In this document: positions 51,531 to 61,804 of the stretch, in pieces | How the letters are laid out: every line of letters begins with the position of its first letter | How positions within the stretch are numbered: the first letter of the stretch is position 1 | Source of the DNA: an uncultured Anaeromusa sp. | Lineage (GTDB): Bacteria; Bacillota; Negativicutes; Anaeromusales; Anaeromusaceae | Direction: 5' to 3' | Assembly (NCBI RefSeq): GCF_963668665.1 | Contig: NZ_OY764902.1 | Span: 1,615,501 to 1,679,500, forward strand | DNA: 64,000 bases | Translations under genes and position numbers: made by a program | Notes under the pieces: model-generated | Seen by the model: only the letters and a program-made list of their open reading frames with translations | What the model was told of the DNA's origin: nothing | The model's database searches: none

Positions 51531-51959
51531 TTACTTAATAACTAGCACAGGAACTTGAGAATAAGTAACAAGTTTATGTGCTACGCTCCCTAAGAGCAGG
51601 GAACCGATTTCGCCTAAACCGCGCGTGCCGCACAAAATTAGATCAATTGGGTTGGCGGCGGCATAGCTTATGATTTCATCGGCGGGATTTCCGTCGAGAA
51701 GAACGGTTTCAATCGTAAGGCCTTCCTTTAAAAAAGCCTCTTTGGCCTCGTTTTGCAAGTCTTCCAGATATTGCTTGGCGGACATTTCAAACTGCAGCAA
51801 GTTAGCTGCCTTGCCGATGGGATATTGCGCCAACGGTTCAAACACGCTTAGTAAAACGGTGGCTGCACCGCTTTCTTTGGCGAAGCGGATCGCCCAGGGC
51901 AGGGCCTTGAGGCTGGTTTCTGAACCGTCGAATGAAAAGACAATGCGACGAACACTCAT
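51531..51959 (-). CDS. Universal stress protein (UspA family)
   Basis: 142 residues: RRIVFSFDGSETSLKALPWA at the start, LLDGNPADEIISYA in the middle, and the ATP-binding GTRGLGEIGSLLLGSVAHKL near the end, giving an ATP-binding-type USP. GGGAGG is 9 bases before ATG 51959. Monocistronic. 118 bases separate it from the giant protein gene; that gap holds a GGAAGC/GCTTCC hairpin (about 51446-51461) in the giant gene's leader. Confidence 0.93.
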   Translation of the reverse strand: MSVRRIVFSFDGSETSLKALPWAIRFAKESGAATVLLSVFEPLAQYPIGKAANLLQFEMSAKQYLEDLQNEAKEAFLKEGLTIETVLLDGNPADEIISYAAANPIDLILCGTRGLGEIGSLLLGSVAHKLVTYSQVPVLVIK

Positions 51960-52105
51960 CCAAAACACCTCCCAGCGAAAATGGATTTATTGCTATTCTT
52001 ACTAGGTTACCTGTTTTATTCGCTGTTTATTTAGGGAATCCTGTTGGCTGTTGAAAATTAAGCCCTTTGGCCCCTTCAGGCCCAAAGGGGAAAAAGTTCT
52101 ATGGC

Positions 52106-52180
52106 TTGAACAAGAGTCACGGGAGTCAAGGGCGGGTATGCATGAGGGAATGGTTGAAGTCGCTGATTCTCTTGTTCAAT
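52106..52180. repeat. Short TTGAACA element (copy e)
   Basis: TTGAACAAGAGTCACGGGAG at the left and its inverted counterpart (ATTCTCTTGTTCAAT) at the right, only 75 bp long. A separate hairpin, CCCTTTGGCC/GGCCCAAAGGG, lies at 52063-52089. No gene in 51960-52274. Confidence 0.55.
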
Positions 52181-52274
52181 TATTTTTAAACGATAACTCT
52201 TGGCAGGAAAGAGCCAAGAGGACTGCGAATCTAATACAAGATATACTTCTTATTTTTGGAAACGAGGTTGTTGA

Positions 52275-53237
52275 ATGACGCAGACACGAATTCGGCCGCT
52301 GGTAGAAGGCGGTATTTTATCGGCGATTGCCATTGTTTTTGCTTTGATGAGCGCGTATTTGCCCATCTTGGGGCCTTTTGTCAATATGCTCTGGCCGGTG
52401 CCGATTATTCTGTTGGGGGTTCGCCATGGGTTTCGCTGGAGCGTGATGGCGACGCTGTCGGCTGGCGTACTGATTGCTGTATTAATGCATCCGCTGCACG
52501 CATTGAGCGTGGTGGTAGGGTTTGGTTTGATCGGTATTGTTCTGGGGCATGCGATTCGGGAAGCCTACTCGCCAGGAAAGGCGCTGGTTTGGGGCTCGCT
52601 GGCTTCACTCCTTTCCAAGGTGGCCGTTTTGGGCTTGAGCGCCTTCATTTTAGGTATCAATCCTTTAGAAATGCAAATTGATGTTATGGCCAAAGGCACG
52701 GAAGAGGCGCTGGCCATGTATCGTTCCATGGGGATGCAAGAAGAGGAATTGCAGCGGTTGGCGGCGACGATGGGCCAACTGGTGGATGTATTGCGTATTA
52801 TCCTGCCTGCCGGGTTTGCTATGGCGGCCGTGGTGGACACGTATCTCAATTTCATTGTGGCGCGGTTGGTGTTGCGCCGCTTGGGCATGGAAGTGCCGGC
52901 GTTCCCGCCGTTTCGAGAGTGGCGCTTTCACGGCGGTCTTGCTTATGCGTACGCCTTGGCGCTGGTGGGAGCCTATTGGGGCTCCAGCCGCGAGTGGTTA
53001 TGGCTGCGGGACATCGCTATGAATGTGCAAGTTATTGCTAGTTTGTTTTTGTTTGTACAAGGCTTGTCGTTAGTGGTATTTCTGACGGACAAGTATCGTT
53101 TGCCTAAATTTGTGCGTGGTTTGATTTTGTTGTTACTTGTAACTAATGGTTTTTTGACGCAAATGGTGATTTATGCCGGTGTGGCCGAAGCCTGGGTAGA
53201 TGTGCGTCGGCTGCGTAAACCGGGGGAACCATCGTAG
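52275..53237 (+). CDS. yybS: YybS-family membrane protein (DUF2232)
   Basis: 320 residues with about eight membrane segments. LVEGGILSAIAIVFALMSAYLP at the start, NMLWPVPIILLGVRHG, and a cytoplasmic loop with MGMQEEELQRL are typical of YybS. The order yybS-gdpP-rplI is conserved in Bacillota. The molecular function is unknown; membrane location is clear. GAGG ribosome site. Confidence 0.9.
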   Translation: MTQTRIRPLVEGGILSAIAIVFALMSAYLPILGPFVNMLWPVPIILLGVRHGFRWSVMATLSAGVLIAVLMHPLHALSVVVGFGLIGIVLGHAIREAYSPGKALVWGSLASLLSKVAVLGLSAFILGINPLEMQIDVMAKGTEEALAMYRSMGMQEEELQRLAATMGQLVDVLRIILPAGFAMAAVVDTYLNFIVARLVLRRLGMEVPAFPPFREWRFHGGLAYAYALALVGAYWGSSREWLWLRDIAMNVQVIASLFLFVQGLSLVVFLTDKYRLPKFVRGLILLLLVTNGFLTQMVIYAGVAEAWVDVRRLRKPGEPS

Positions 53238-53249
53238 GAGGCGACTGTC

Positions 53250-55235
53250 ATGAAACTCATTCCCGACTTTTGGCGGGAGGCCCGTCTCTATTTGATTGTG
53301 GCGCTGTGCCTGTTGGCGCTGGTTGGTTTTTACAATTTATATCTTACGTTGTTGGGCGCATTTTTCTTAGGAGCGTTGTATCTATACGGGCGAGAGCAGC
53401 GATACGAGAATCAGCGTGAACTGGAAGCGTACATAAAGAAATTGGCGGTACAAGTGGGAGCCGCAGAAAATTATGCGTTGGAAGAGCTGCCCTTGGCGAT
53501 TGCGGTAATTGATCAAGAGGGCTTGGTTTGTTGGCACAATGATCGTCTGTTGGAATGGTCGGAAGGCCGTCTGCATACGGGAACGCGCATTGATTTGCTT
53601 TGGCCGGAACTGCTGCCTAACGGTTGGTGGGGGCAGGCGGGGGAATTTACCTTTATGGCTGGCGCCCATTATTATCTGGTATTGCACCGGCCAGCGGAAG
53701 AACGCATGATTTTGTACATCCAAGACATGACCGAAGAGGAAGGGCGTCGCTTGGCTCTTAAGGCGGCGTTGCCCGCCGTGGCCTATGTCCAGATTGACAA
53801 CTTTGACGATGTCCTCCAGGGGCTGACAGAGAGTAAGCGTGCAGAGCTTCTGGCGGCGGTGAATAAGGAAATTGTCGACTGGGTAGGCGGACTAAAAGGA
53901 TTTTCCAAAAAATATACTCGTGATATTTACTTGGTGATGTTGGGGCGCGGCCAGTTGGAAAAAGCCATGCGCGAGAAGTTTGACGTTCTGGATCGGGTGC
54001 GGGAGCTTCATGCAGGCAATCGCATCCCGGTGACTCTCAGCGTGGGCGTAGCTACCGGCGAACCGTCGCTGGCGGCGCTGGGGGAACGGGCGCAAATTGG
54101 TCTGGATGTGGCTTTGGGACGCGGCGGCGATCAGGTTGCGGCGTACTGTGACGGCAAGGTGCAGTTTTTTGGCGGCAAATCCAAGGCGGTGGAAAAGAAT
54201 ACCCGTGTTAAGGCGCGGACGGTGGCGCAGGCGGTGCGAAAAAGCATGCTGGATGCGTCCAACGTTTTGGTTATGGGCCATGTAGGGGAGGATTTCGACA
54301 GCTTGGGCGCTGCCATTGGCGTGGCTCGCATGGCGAGACACCTCAAAAAAGAAGTTCGCGTCATTGTTAGTCAGCCGGGCACAGCCAGCCGCAAGCTGGA
54401 AGAGCTTTTATCCGACTATAGCGAGTACGAGGGGCTCTTGGTCCCGGCGGACCAGGCGCAAGCTTTGGTCGAACCAGGCGTTTTGCTGGTGGTAGTGGAT
54501 ACGCATCGGCCGGGGCTGGTGGCGGCTCCGGAACTGCTGAGTCTGATTGAACGTACGATTGTCATTGATCATCATCGGCGCAGTGAAGATTTTATTTTAA
54601 ATCCCTTTTTGGTATATTTGGAGCCGTCCGCTTCTTCGACCAGCGAAATGGTAGCGGAGCTTTTGATGTACTTTGATGAATCGGTGGAGTTGACTCGTTC
54701 GGACGCTACGGCGCTGTATGCCGGCATTGTAGTAGATACGAAAAGCTTTACCGTGCAGGCGGGAGTGCGCACGTTCGAGGCGGCGTCTTTTTTGCGGCGC
54801 GCTGGCGCCGATCCGGTGCTTGTGCGCTACTTGTTCCGTACGGATTTTGCCACTACCCAAGCCAAAGCGCGCATGATGGTGGATACGGAAATGCTGCCTG
54901 GCGGGGCGGCCGTATCGGTTTGTCCGTCGGACGTGCGGGACGCTCAGGTGGTGGCCTCGCAAGTGGCGGACGGGCTTTTAATGGTGGAAGGCGTGCATAT
55001 GAGTTTTGTGCTCTTTCCTTATGAAGACGGCGTAGGCATTAGCGCTCGCTGTCAAGGGGACTGCAATGTACATGTGATTATGGAGCGCTTCGGCGGCGGC
55101 GGTCATCAGACGGTGGCCGGGGCGCAAATCCGCGGCGTTACGGCAGCGGACATAAAAATGCAGCTGGAGGAAATCCTCCGCGAGATAGCAAAGGAGAGTG
55201 CAGCAGATGAAAGTAATTCTGACGCAAGAAGTTAA
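53250..55235 (+). CDS. gdpP: Cyclic-di-AMP phosphodiesterase GdpP
   Basis: 661 residues. Two N-terminal membrane segments, a degenerate PAS domain (about 80-150), a degenerate GGDEF domain (170-300; GRGGDQV in place of GGDEF), then the DHH phosphoesterase domain ([37 protein letters not shown]) and DHHA1 ([16 protein letters not shown]). It hydrolyses c-di-AMP to pApA, controlling potassium and wall homeostasis. GGAGG ribosome site; the 3' end overlaps rplI by 29 bases. Confidence 0.96.
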   Translation: MKLIPDFWREARLYLIVALCLLALVGFYNLYLTLLGAFFLGALYLYGREQRYENQRELEAYIKKLAVQVGAAENYALEELPLAIAVIDQEGLVCWHNDRLLEWSEGRLHTGTRIDLLWPELLPNGWWGQAGEFTFMAGAHYYLVLHRPAEERMILYIQDMTEEEGRRLALKAALPAVAYVQIDNFDDVLQGLTESKRAELLAAVNKEIVDWVGGLKGFSKKYTRDIYLVMLGRGQLEKAMREKFDVLDRVRELHAGNRIPVTLSVGVATGEPSLAALGERAQIGLDVALGRGGDQVAAYCDGKVQFFGGKSKAVEKNTRVKARTVAQAVRKSMLDASNVLVMGHVGEDFDSLGAAIGVARMARHLKKEVRVIVSQPGTASRKLEELLSDYSEYEGLLVPADQAQALVEPGVLLVVVDTHRPGLVAAPELLSLIERTIVIDHHRRSEDFILNPFLVYLEPSASSTSEMVAELLMYFDESVELTRSDATALYAGIVVDTKSFTVQAGVRTFEAASFLRRAGADPVLVRYLFRTDFATTQAKARMMVDTEMLPGGAAVSVCPSDVRDAQVVASQVADGLLMVEGVHMSFVLFPYEDGVGISARCQGDCNVHVIMERFGGGGHQTVAGAQIRGVTAADIKMQLEEILREIAKESAADESNSDARS

Positions 55236-55659
55236 AAAATTAGGTAAAAAAGGCGATATTATCGAAGTGGCGGAAGCTTATGCGCGCAATGTGCTGTTTC
55301 GGCAGCAGTTGGCTATTGAAGCTACCGCGTCGAATGTGAATACCGCCAAGCAGCAGTCGGCTGCTAAAGAGCATAAAGAACAACGCGCCCATGACGAAGC
55401 GAAAGTATTGGCTTCACAAATGACGAAGGTTAAAGTGAAGTTAGAAGTTAAAGTAGGCGAAGGCGGCAAGGTTTTTGGCGCGATTACGTCCAAGGACGTG
55501 GCGGATGCTTTGGTTAAGCAGCATGAGTTGGATGTGGACAAGCGCAAAATTGAAATTAAAGAGGCCATAAAAACAGTGGGGATCTATCCGGTGACTATCA
55601 AACTTCACCCCGAAGTCAGCACGCAGATTCAGGTGGAGATTGTTGCAGCTAAGGCTTGA
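55207..55659 (+). CDS. rplI: 50S ribosomal protein L9
   Basis: 150 residues: [21 protein letters not shown].. (N-domain), the central helix rich in Lys/Gln/Glu and the C-domain ([21 protein letters not shown] in two parts, [14 protein letters not shown]). The start ATG 55207 follows AAAGGAGAG and lies within gdpP. Confidence 0.98.
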   Translation: MKVILTQEVKKLGKKGDIIEVAEAYARNVLFRQQLAIEATASNVNTAKQQSAAKEHKEQRAHDEAKVLASQMTKVKVKLEVKVGEGGKVFGAITSKDVADALVKQHELDVDKRKIEIKEAIKTVGIYPVTIKLHPEVSTQIQVEIVAAKA

Positions 55660-55694
55660 TCCTCATATCCTAATAGATCGGAGCCAAGCAGGGT

Positions 55695-57611
55695 ATGAAA
55701 GATTTTCTACAACGTATTTTGCATAAAGAAGAAATGCCGGAAAAGGAGCCGCCTCAAGAACGGCAGCTTTTGGTGTTGTACCGCACCTATGCTTCTTTGA
55801 TCGGCCAAGAGAAGTTGATCATTAAGGCGGGAAAAATGGGCGTGTTGCCGCTGATGCAGTCGGAGCGCTTTGAACAGCGGTTGTTGGGTTTGGAACGTCT
55901 GGTTTTTGACGATCCTACCTTGAAGGATGCCCCGCCACGGCAAGAAACTCCTGCTGCTCTGCAGGATATTGAGAATCTGCTGGCGGACATGCTGGCCAAA
56001 AAGCGCGTCGAAGACCGCATTGAGAAAAAAGTAAACGAGAAGATGGAAGAGCGCCATCAAGAATATTTGCGCGACATTCGTTTGCAGGTGCTGCGGGATG
56101 AAGAAGGCGGCGAGACGCCGGCGATGCGCAAAAAATATGAAGAACTGGAAAAAATGGAAGAACGCAGCGTTTCTAAATCCGTTATGTCCATGCTGCGGCC
56201 AGCTTCTTTTGATGAAATTGTCGGCCAGGAACGGGCGCTGGAGGCATTGCGCTCCAAATTGGCGTCTCCCTATCCGCAACATTTGATTTTATACGGTCCT
56301 CCTGGCGTGGGTAAAACAACGGCGGCGCGCATTGCCTTGGAAGAAGCCAAGCGCTTGGCGTATACGCCATTTTCGCAGGATGCGCCCTTTGTCGAAGTAG
56401 ATGGAACAACGCTGCGTTGGGACCCGCGGGATATTACCAACCCCTTGGTGGGTTCTGTACATGATCCCATTTACCAGGGCGCTCGCCGGGATCTTGTAGA
56501 CAGCGGTGTGCCGGAGCCCAAGCCGGGCTTGGTGACCGATGCTCATGGCGGCATTTTGTTCATCGATGAAATCGGTGAAATGGATATTATGCTCCAAAGC
56601 AAACTGCTTAAGGTGCTGGAAGATAAGCGGGTTTATTTTGAATCGGCTTACTACGATCCCAATGACCCTCAAGTGCCTCCTTACGTGCGCAAGCTCTTTA
56701 AGGACGGCGCACCGGCGGACTTTATTCTCATCGGTGCAACGACGCGCGATGCGGAAGACATTGCCCCGGCCATTCGTTCGCGTTGCGCGGAGATTTACTT
56801 TGAGCCGCTGACGCCGCAGCACATTCAGACCATTGTGATTAACGCAGCCAGCAAACTCAAAGTGACTCTGGAAGAGGGCGTGGCGGAGTTAATCAGCGAA
56901 TATACCATTGAGGGCCGCAAGGCTGTCAATATTCTGGCGGATGCCCATGGAGTTTCTTTGTACCGGCAAGACGGGGGGGAAGGACGCATTTCCTTGGAGG
57001 ATGTGTACCGGGTGGCCCAGGTGAGCCGCTTGACGCCGTATGTCAGCCAGAAAGCCAGCACTACCAGCGAGGTGGGCAAAGTCTTCGGTCTAGGCGTGGC
57101 CGGCTATTTGGGCTCGGTCTTGGAAATTGAAGCGATGGCCTTTCCGGCGGCGGAAAAAGGCAAAGGCGCGATGCGCTTCAATGATACCGCCGGCTCTATG
57201 GCCAAGGATTCGGTATTCAATGCTGCCGCGGTGGTGAGAAAATTGATCGGCGCGGATTTGGCGGATTTTGATTTGCATATCAATATTGTCGGCGGCGGCC
57301 GCATTGACGGTCCTTCCGCAGGGGTAGCCATTACGGCGGCGCTCATTTCCGCGATTTCCGGACGCGCCGTGCGACAAAGCATAGCCGTAACTGGCGAAGT
57401 GTCCATTCAAGGACGCGTCAAAGCCGTAGGCGGCGTGTTTGAAAAAGCCTATGGCGCGAAACAAGCTGGCGTGCAAGTCATGCTGATCCCTAAGGAAAAT
57501 GCCAAAGACATTCCCGAAGGTCATTTGGGGCTGGATATCCGACCGGTAGAAACGGTGTCCGAAGCATTGGCTATTTTACTGGAAGAAAAAGCAGCTTCGC
57601 CAGTAGTATAA
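55695..57611 (+). CDS. lonC: Lon-family ATP-dependent protease LonC
   Basis: 638 residues. N-terminal coiled region (85-160), AAA+ module with Walker A GPPGVGKTT (201-209) and Walker B GGILFIDE (285-292), and a C-terminal Lon protease domain with the Ser-Lys dyad at Ser541 (DGPSAGVAI) and Lys584 (VFEKAYGAK). Lacks the N-terminal LonA domain and the LonB membrane insertion, fitting the LonC type known from spore formers. The position between rplI and dnaB fits related genomes. A terminator follows. Confidence 0.92.
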   Translation: MKDFLQRILHKEEMPEKEPPQERQLLVLYRTYASLIGQEKLIIKAGKMGVLPLMQSERFEQRLLGLERLVFDDPTLKDAPPRQETPAALQDIENLLADMLAKKRVEDRIEKKVNEKMEERHQEYLRDIRLQVLRDEEGGETPAMRKKYEELEKMEERSVSKSVMSMLRPASFDEIVGQERALEALRSKLASPYPQHLILYGPPGVGKTTAARIALEEAKRLAYTPFSQDAPFVEVDGTTLRWDPRDITNPLVGSVHDPIYQGARRDLVDSGVPEPKPGLVTDAHGGILFIDEIGEMDIMLQSKLLKVLEDKRVYFESAYYDPNDPQVPPYVRKLFKDGAPADFILIGATTRDAEDIAPAIRSRCAEIYFEPLTPQHIQTIVINAASKLKVTLEEGVAELISEYTIEGRKAVNILADAHGVSLYRQDGGEGRISLEDVYRVAQVSRLTPYVSQKASTTSEVGKVFGLGVAGYLGSVLEIEAMAFPAAEKGKGAMRFNDTAGSMAKDSVFNAAAVVRKLIGADLADFDLHINIVGGGRIDGPSAGVAITAALISAISGRAVRQSIAVTGEVSIQGRVKAVGGVFEKAYGAKQAGVQVMLIPKENAKDIPEGHLGLDIRPVETVSEALAILLEEKAASPVV

Positions 57612-57620
57612 GTGAACATA

Positions 57621-57665
57621 AATCCTCGTTGCAGGACTGGACCTGCGGCGGGGATTTTGTTTTTC
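57621..57665 (+). terminator. Terminator after lonC
   Basis: AATCCTCG/CGGGGATT with inner GCAGG/CCTGC, followed by TTTTGTTTTTC. Confidence 0.85.
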
Positions 57666-57741
57666 TCGCTATACCAGAATTTATAAGTTTTTACGGATGA
57701 AAAAACAAGGGTCATCAAGGGCTAGGAGCTTTTGCATAAAC

Positions 57742-57917
57742 GGCGGCATAATTGTATTTGAGACAAGATTTCCGCGCGACTCGCAAAAATAGGAGTCAAC
57801 GGCAGTTCCGCGAACTCGCTGGCGCTCAGACATACGGAACTTTTATCCGTCGCCTCCTGTTTTTGCGTCCTGAGGACCGTCTTGCTCCAAAAAGTCTCAA
57901 ATACAATCACGGCCACC
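57742..57917. repeat. Palindromic 175-bp element, copy 2
   Basis: Same termini as copy 1 (GGCGGCATAATTGTATTTGAG.. and its complement near 57894-57917). The internal stems have changed on both sides: AGTTCCG/CGGAACT here versus AGTTGC/GCAACT in copy 1. The loop AACTCGCTGGCGCTCAGACA is conserved. No gene. Confidence 0.75.
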
Positions 57918-57949
57918 GTAGTCTCATTCGTTCCCTCACTCTTAAATTC

Positions 57950-58026
57950 CAGCAGACGTCGGTTGCTATGCCGTCCATGGCGCAACCGACCCTAGCCGCT
58001 TCCGGCGACGTCGTACTCCTGTTCAA
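57950..58026. repeat. 77-bp intergenic repeat, copy b
   Basis: Second copy of 33812-33888, with the GTCGGTTGC/GCAACCGAC hairpin, ending in the TGTTCAA terminus. Confidence 0.75.
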
Positions 58027-58130
58027 TTTCCGTTTTCTCCGTGCGCCGCGTTTTAGCAGGAGACTGTTTTCATGTGTCGAAAAATAACCAAAACAAACAC
58101 TTCAGACAATGTGGAGAGGGGATGGTCAGC

Positions 58131-58826
58131 ATGATGCGCATTTATGCTCCGCTCGAAAATCCGGAAAATGGCTGGAGGCCGCTTTTGGCCAAGGAGGAGC
58201 TGCATTGGCAGCCAGGCAGCCCGTTACGGGCGTTGGCTTATTGCTGGTGCGGCGCGACAAAAGGGTTTCCTAAAGAGGCAGCTGCCGTATTTGCGGCGGC
58301 CGAAGAGCCGGAACTGCAAAGCATGCGGCTGCTTTTTGCTTTTCCAGAGTTTCAAGTTCATCTTCCCGGCGGCGAAACGGCGTCTCAATGTGATTTATGC
58401 GTGCTGGCGCGGACCGATTTAGAGCAGCATGTGCTCATTGTGGAAGCGCAAGGAGAAGAGTCTCTAGGGCCTACGGTGGAGGAGTGGCTGCCGCCGGCAA
58501 GCTTGCAAAAAGGCAAGAGAGAACGGCTGCGGGCTTTTTTATCCTTGTTGGAGCTGGAAGAAGAAGCGGCGGCGAATTGCCAGTATCCCTGGATTCATCG
58601 TACCGTTGCCGCTTTGTTGGAAGCCAGCCGCCTTGGAGCGTCTAATGCCATGCTGGTAATCCATGCTTTTCAAGCGCCGCCGGAGGTATGGGAAGCCTAT
58701 GTGCAGTTCTTGGCTTGTTTAGGGCTGGAGGCATGCCGCGGCGGTATTACGCCAGTCGTGCGCCGGGGCGGCTGCCAATTGCGCTTTGCCTGGGTGGACG
58801 GAAATCCAGCCTGTATGCGCCGTTAG
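58131..58826 (+). CDS. Conserved protein, DUF6946-like (nuclease-like fold suspected)
   Basis: 231 residues starting MMRIYAPLENPENGW; ATG 58131 is 9 bases after GGAGAGGGG. Stretches such as LLAKEELHWQPG, LAYCWCGATKGFPKEAAAVF, LPGGETASQCDLCVLAR, LIVEAQGEESLGPTVEEWL and PWIHRTVAALLEASR match, from memory, a family with a PD-(D/E)xK-like pattern. In most relatives I recall EGK where this protein has EAQ, so a catalytic Lys may be missing. No neighbour suggests a role. The identity is moderate and the function unknown. Confidence 0.65.
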   Translation: MMRIYAPLENPENGWRPLLAKEELHWQPGSPLRALAYCWCGATKGFPKEAAAVFAAAEEPELQSMRLLFAFPEFQVHLPGGETASQCDLCVLARTDLEQHVLIVEAQGEESLGPTVEEWLPPASLQKGKRERLRAFLSLLELEEEAAANCQYPWIHRTVAALLEASRLGASNAMLVIHAFQAPPEVWEAYVQFLACLGLEACRGGITPVVRRGGCQLRFAWVDGNPACMRR

Positions 58827-58910
58827 AAAGATTGTGCAAAAAAGCAGGGAATGCGTTATAATTAATGATTGTGAACATATGTTTTTGTTGCAGTACAGGA
58901 GGAAAGAAAT

Positions 58911-60245
58911 TTGTTGATTGAACGTGTTCCCCCCCAGAATATAGAGGCGGAGCAAGCCGTCCTTGGGGCGATGTTGATAGAAAAAGAAGCGATCGCCAGG
59001 GTGACGGAACTTTTAAAAGGCGGCGACTTTTATCGTGAGGCGCATCGGCTGATTTTTGAGGCTATGCTGGATTTGTACAACCGCAATGAAGCAGTGGATA
59101 TGATTACGGTCATCGAGCTTTTAAAGCGGGAAGACAATCTGGAAAAAGTGGGCGGTATTGCCTACGTGACATCGTTGGCGAACAGCGTGCCTACGGCGGC
59201 GAATGTGCATTATCATGCTAAGATTGTGGAGGAAAAGGCGCTTTTGCGTCAGCTTATCCAGACCTCGACGAAAATTGCCGCGTTGGGTTATGAGGGCAGT
59301 GAAGAGGTATCGCAAATTGTCGATCAGGCGGAGAAGATGATTTTGGAGGTATCCAACCGCCGTATCGGCGGTGATTTTACGCCGATTAAAAGCATCGTTT
59401 TGGACGCCTTTGGCAAGATTGAGCAGCTCTATGAATCCCGCGGCGGCATTACCGGATTGGCTACCGGTTTTAAGGATCTGGACCGTTTGACTTCCGGCCT
59501 GCAAAAATCCGATTTGATTCTTGTGGCGGCTCGCCCCAGTATGGGTAAAACAGCCTTTACCCTGAATATTGCTTCCAACGTGGCTATTCGGGAAAAAAAA
59601 GCGGTGGCATTTTTTTCGCTGGAAATGTCCAAGGAGCAGTTGGTGCAGCGTATGCTATGCGCCGAAGCGTCCATTGATTCGCAGAAACTGCGTATTGGCG
59701 AGCTGGAGGATGACGATTGGACCAAGCTGATCAATGCGGCAGACCGCCTTTCGGGAGCTCCTATTTTCATTGATGATACCGCTGGTATTTCGGTGCTGGA
59801 AATGCGCTCTAAGGCGCGACGCCTTAAAGTAGAACATGATTTGTCCCTCATCATCATTGACTATTTGCAGCTGATGCAGGGCAGCGGCGGCAAGGGCGGT
59901 GAAAATCGTCAGCAGGAAATTTCCGAAATTTCCCGTTCCTTAAAAGGCTTGGCCCGTGAGCTGGGCGTTCCCGTTGTTGCGCTGTCTCAGCTTAGCCGCA
60001 GCGTGGAGTCTCGTCAGGTGAAAAAACCCATGCTCAGCGACTTGCGGGAATCCGGTTCTTTGGAGCAGGATGCGGATATTGTGGCGTTTCTTTATCGTGA
60101 AGATTACTACAACCCGGATACGGAAAACAAAAATATTACGGAGATCATTGTAGCTAAGCACCGCAACGGTCCGGTGGACAGCGTGCAGCTCTTCTTCCAC
60201 AAGCAGTTTACGCGTTTTGCAGATTTGACCCGTATGCCTGAGTAA
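58911..60245 (+). CDS. dnaB: Replicative DNA helicase DnaB (DnaC of Bacillus)
   Basis: 444 residues, TTG start with AGGAGG 8 bases upstream. N-terminal domain PPQNIEAEQAVLGAML, RecA-like helicase core with Walker A ARPSMGKTAF, Walker B LIIIDYLQLM and RESGSLEQDADIV. Loads as a hexamer at replication forks. Conserved position between rplI/lonC and purA. Full length, no intein. Confidence 0.98.
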   Translation: MLIERVPPQNIEAEQAVLGAMLIEKEAIARVTELLKGGDFYREAHRLIFEAMLDLYNRNEAVDMITVIELLKREDNLEKVGGIAYVTSLANSVPTAANVHYHAKIVEEKALLRQLIQTSTKIAALGYEGSEEVSQIVDQAEKMILEVSNRRIGGDFTPIKSIVLDAFGKIEQLYESRGGITGLATGFKDLDRLTSGLQKSDLILVAARPSMGKTAFTLNIASNVAIREKKAVAFFSLEMSKEQLVQRMLCAEASIDSQKLRIGELEDDDWTKLINAADRLSGAPIFIDDTAGISVLEMRSKARRLKVEHDLSLIIIDYLQLMQGSGGKGGENRQQEISEISRSLKGLARELGVPVVALSQLSRSVESRQVKKPMLSDLRESGSLEQDADIVAFLYREDYYNPDTENKNITEIIVAKHRNGPVDSVQLFFHKQFTRFADLTRMPE

Positions 60246-60301
60246 GGAACCGCTGCTGAAAGACGTGAAAAGGTTTTTAAGGGCGAGGAGCTTTTGTGTA
60301 A

Positions 60302-60386
60302 GCGGCGTCATAATTGTATTTGAGATAAGATTTGCGCGCGACTCGCTAAATCCCCCTGGCCCTGAGGGCCGTCCCCCTTTGGCAAG
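60302..60386. repeat. Palindromic element, copy 3, split by an IS4 insertion
   Basis: Begins GCGGCGTCATAATTGTATTTGAG as in copies 1 and 2, then GCGCGACTCG, then a different interior with GGCCCTGAGGGCC and CCCCCTTTGGCAAG. The IS element starts at 60387. The continuation after it (61815 on, GGGGGAC) completes a GTCCCCCTT/AAGGGGGAC palindrome. The usual right terminus is not found. Confidence 0.65.
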
Positions 60387-61804
60387 CAATGTCAAAAACC
60401 TATCGTGGAATAAACTGTAAAAAGCAATAAAAAGACTTGACAACTAGAACGTCACCTAATAATCGAAAAGGATACGTTTTATAGATCGTATACTACTTTC
60501 GATGATGGTGATGTAGCGTGATAAACCAACTATTTACCCAATTGAGAGATGCTCTTACGGACGTAAGTTTTATGTGTACGCATCGAACAAAAGCTACGTA
60601 TTTTACTCGTTCTACCTGCACATTGGATTTCAAACGGCTTATGGCATTTACTTTGAAATTACCCAAGGGGGCGATGCAAATTGAATTAAATCAGTTTTTT
60701 AAAAAGTTTTTGCCAAGTTCAGAGCCCCAACGTGCTGCTTCTCTAAAAAAAGCACGGTTAAAAGTTGCGCCGTCGGCCTTTGTAGAGCTGATTAATGATG
60801 CGTTATCCACGATATACAAAAGTCCTTTTCAAGGCTTTCGAGGGTATCGAGTAGTTGCTGTGGATGGTTCGGTTTTCGAAGTGCCAACTTATGCTAAATC
60901 TATATTTGGCACGTTAAACGCATCGGGTGCCAAAGTGGCAAAAGCTCAGATTTGCAATTTATATGATGTATATAACCATATCATATTAGAAGGAGAAATT
61001 GCTCCTTACGTAACTAGCGAAAGGACGCAGGCTGCGCGGTTAATTGAACGTCTTGAAGAGAAAAGTCGTCACTTAGAAATAGAAAACCTCTATCTGTTTG
61101 ATCGTGGTTTTCCTTCGAGGGAACTCATCCGCACATTAGGAAGCAGCCCGTATATCTTTCGCGTAAGCAAGGCTTTTTTAGCGCCGATTAATCGCGCAAA
61201 TCAAGCGGATCAGTTGGTTGAAATCACGGATGATCAAGGAAATCAGCACCAAGTGCGAGTCCTAAACATTACGTTGCCATCAGGTGCAACCGAGAAACTG
61301 TTTAGCAATATCATTGACGAGAAGGTTACAATAGAGGATTTTAAAGAGCTCTACCAAAAACGCTGGGAAATTGAAACGCAGTATCGTACGTTAAAATCTG
61401 TCTTTGAAATTGAGTGCTTTAGCAGCTCTAATCTTCAGCTAATAGAGCAAGATTTTTATGCTGCAATTTATGTTTTCAATTTGCTAGCAGTTGCTCAAAA
61501 CTATGCCAATGAGGAATTGAAGCAAGAAAAAGCAGACCTTACTTATGAGTATAAGACGAATACTAATGTCGCATTTTCCGAGTTGAAAGATATGGTTCTG
61601 GACATTGTATTGAGCAAAAACCCACTCAAGAAGCTTTTTGTCATGCGCAAGCTTCTAAATCGAATCAAACGCTATAGTTTGCCGGTGCGTCCAAACAGAG
61701 CCTCTACGCCTCGGAAAGTTAGGTTTGCTTGCGTCAAATTCCCATTTAATACAAGGAGAAATCATTGAAATGGATTTTTCTGGAATTATAGGTTTTTGAC
61801 ATTG
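60387..61804 (+). mobile_element. IS4-family insertion sequence, 1418 bp, with target duplication
   Basis: Inverted ends CAATGTCAAAAACCTAT (60387-60403) and ATAGGTTTTTGACATTG (61788-61804), perfect over 17 bases. The flanks are a perfect 10-bp direct repeat, CTTTGGCAAG (60377-60386 and 61805-61814). The element is intact and so probably a recent insertion. Confidence 0.9.
60518..61768 (+). CDS. IS4-family transposase
   Basis: 416 residues, uninterrupted. DDE residues in VVAVDGSVFEVP, NLYLFDRGFPSREL and the YREK signature YQKRWEIETQYRTLK. TFTLKLPKG-type N-terminus. Located fully inside the inverted ends. Confidence 0.95.
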   Translation: MINQLFTQLRDALTDVSFMCTHRTKATYFTRSTCTLDFKRLMAFTLKLPKGAMQIELNQFFKKFLPSSEPQRAASLKKARLKVAPSAFVELINDALSTIYKSPFQGFRGYRVVAVDGSVFEVPTYAKSIFGTLNASGAKVAKAQICNLYDVYNHIILEGEIAPYVTSERTQAARLIERLEEKSRHLEIENLYLFDRGFPSRELIRTLGSSPYIFRVSKAFLAPINRANQADQLVEITDDQGNQHQVRVLNITLPSGATEKLFSNIIDEKVTIEDFKELYQKRWEIETQYRTLKSVFEIECFSSSNLQLIEQDFYAAIYVFNLLAVAQNYANEELKQEKADLTYEYKTNTNVAFSELKDMVLDIVLSKNPLKKLFVMRKLLNRIKRYSLPVRPNRASTPRKVRFACVKFPFNTRRNH

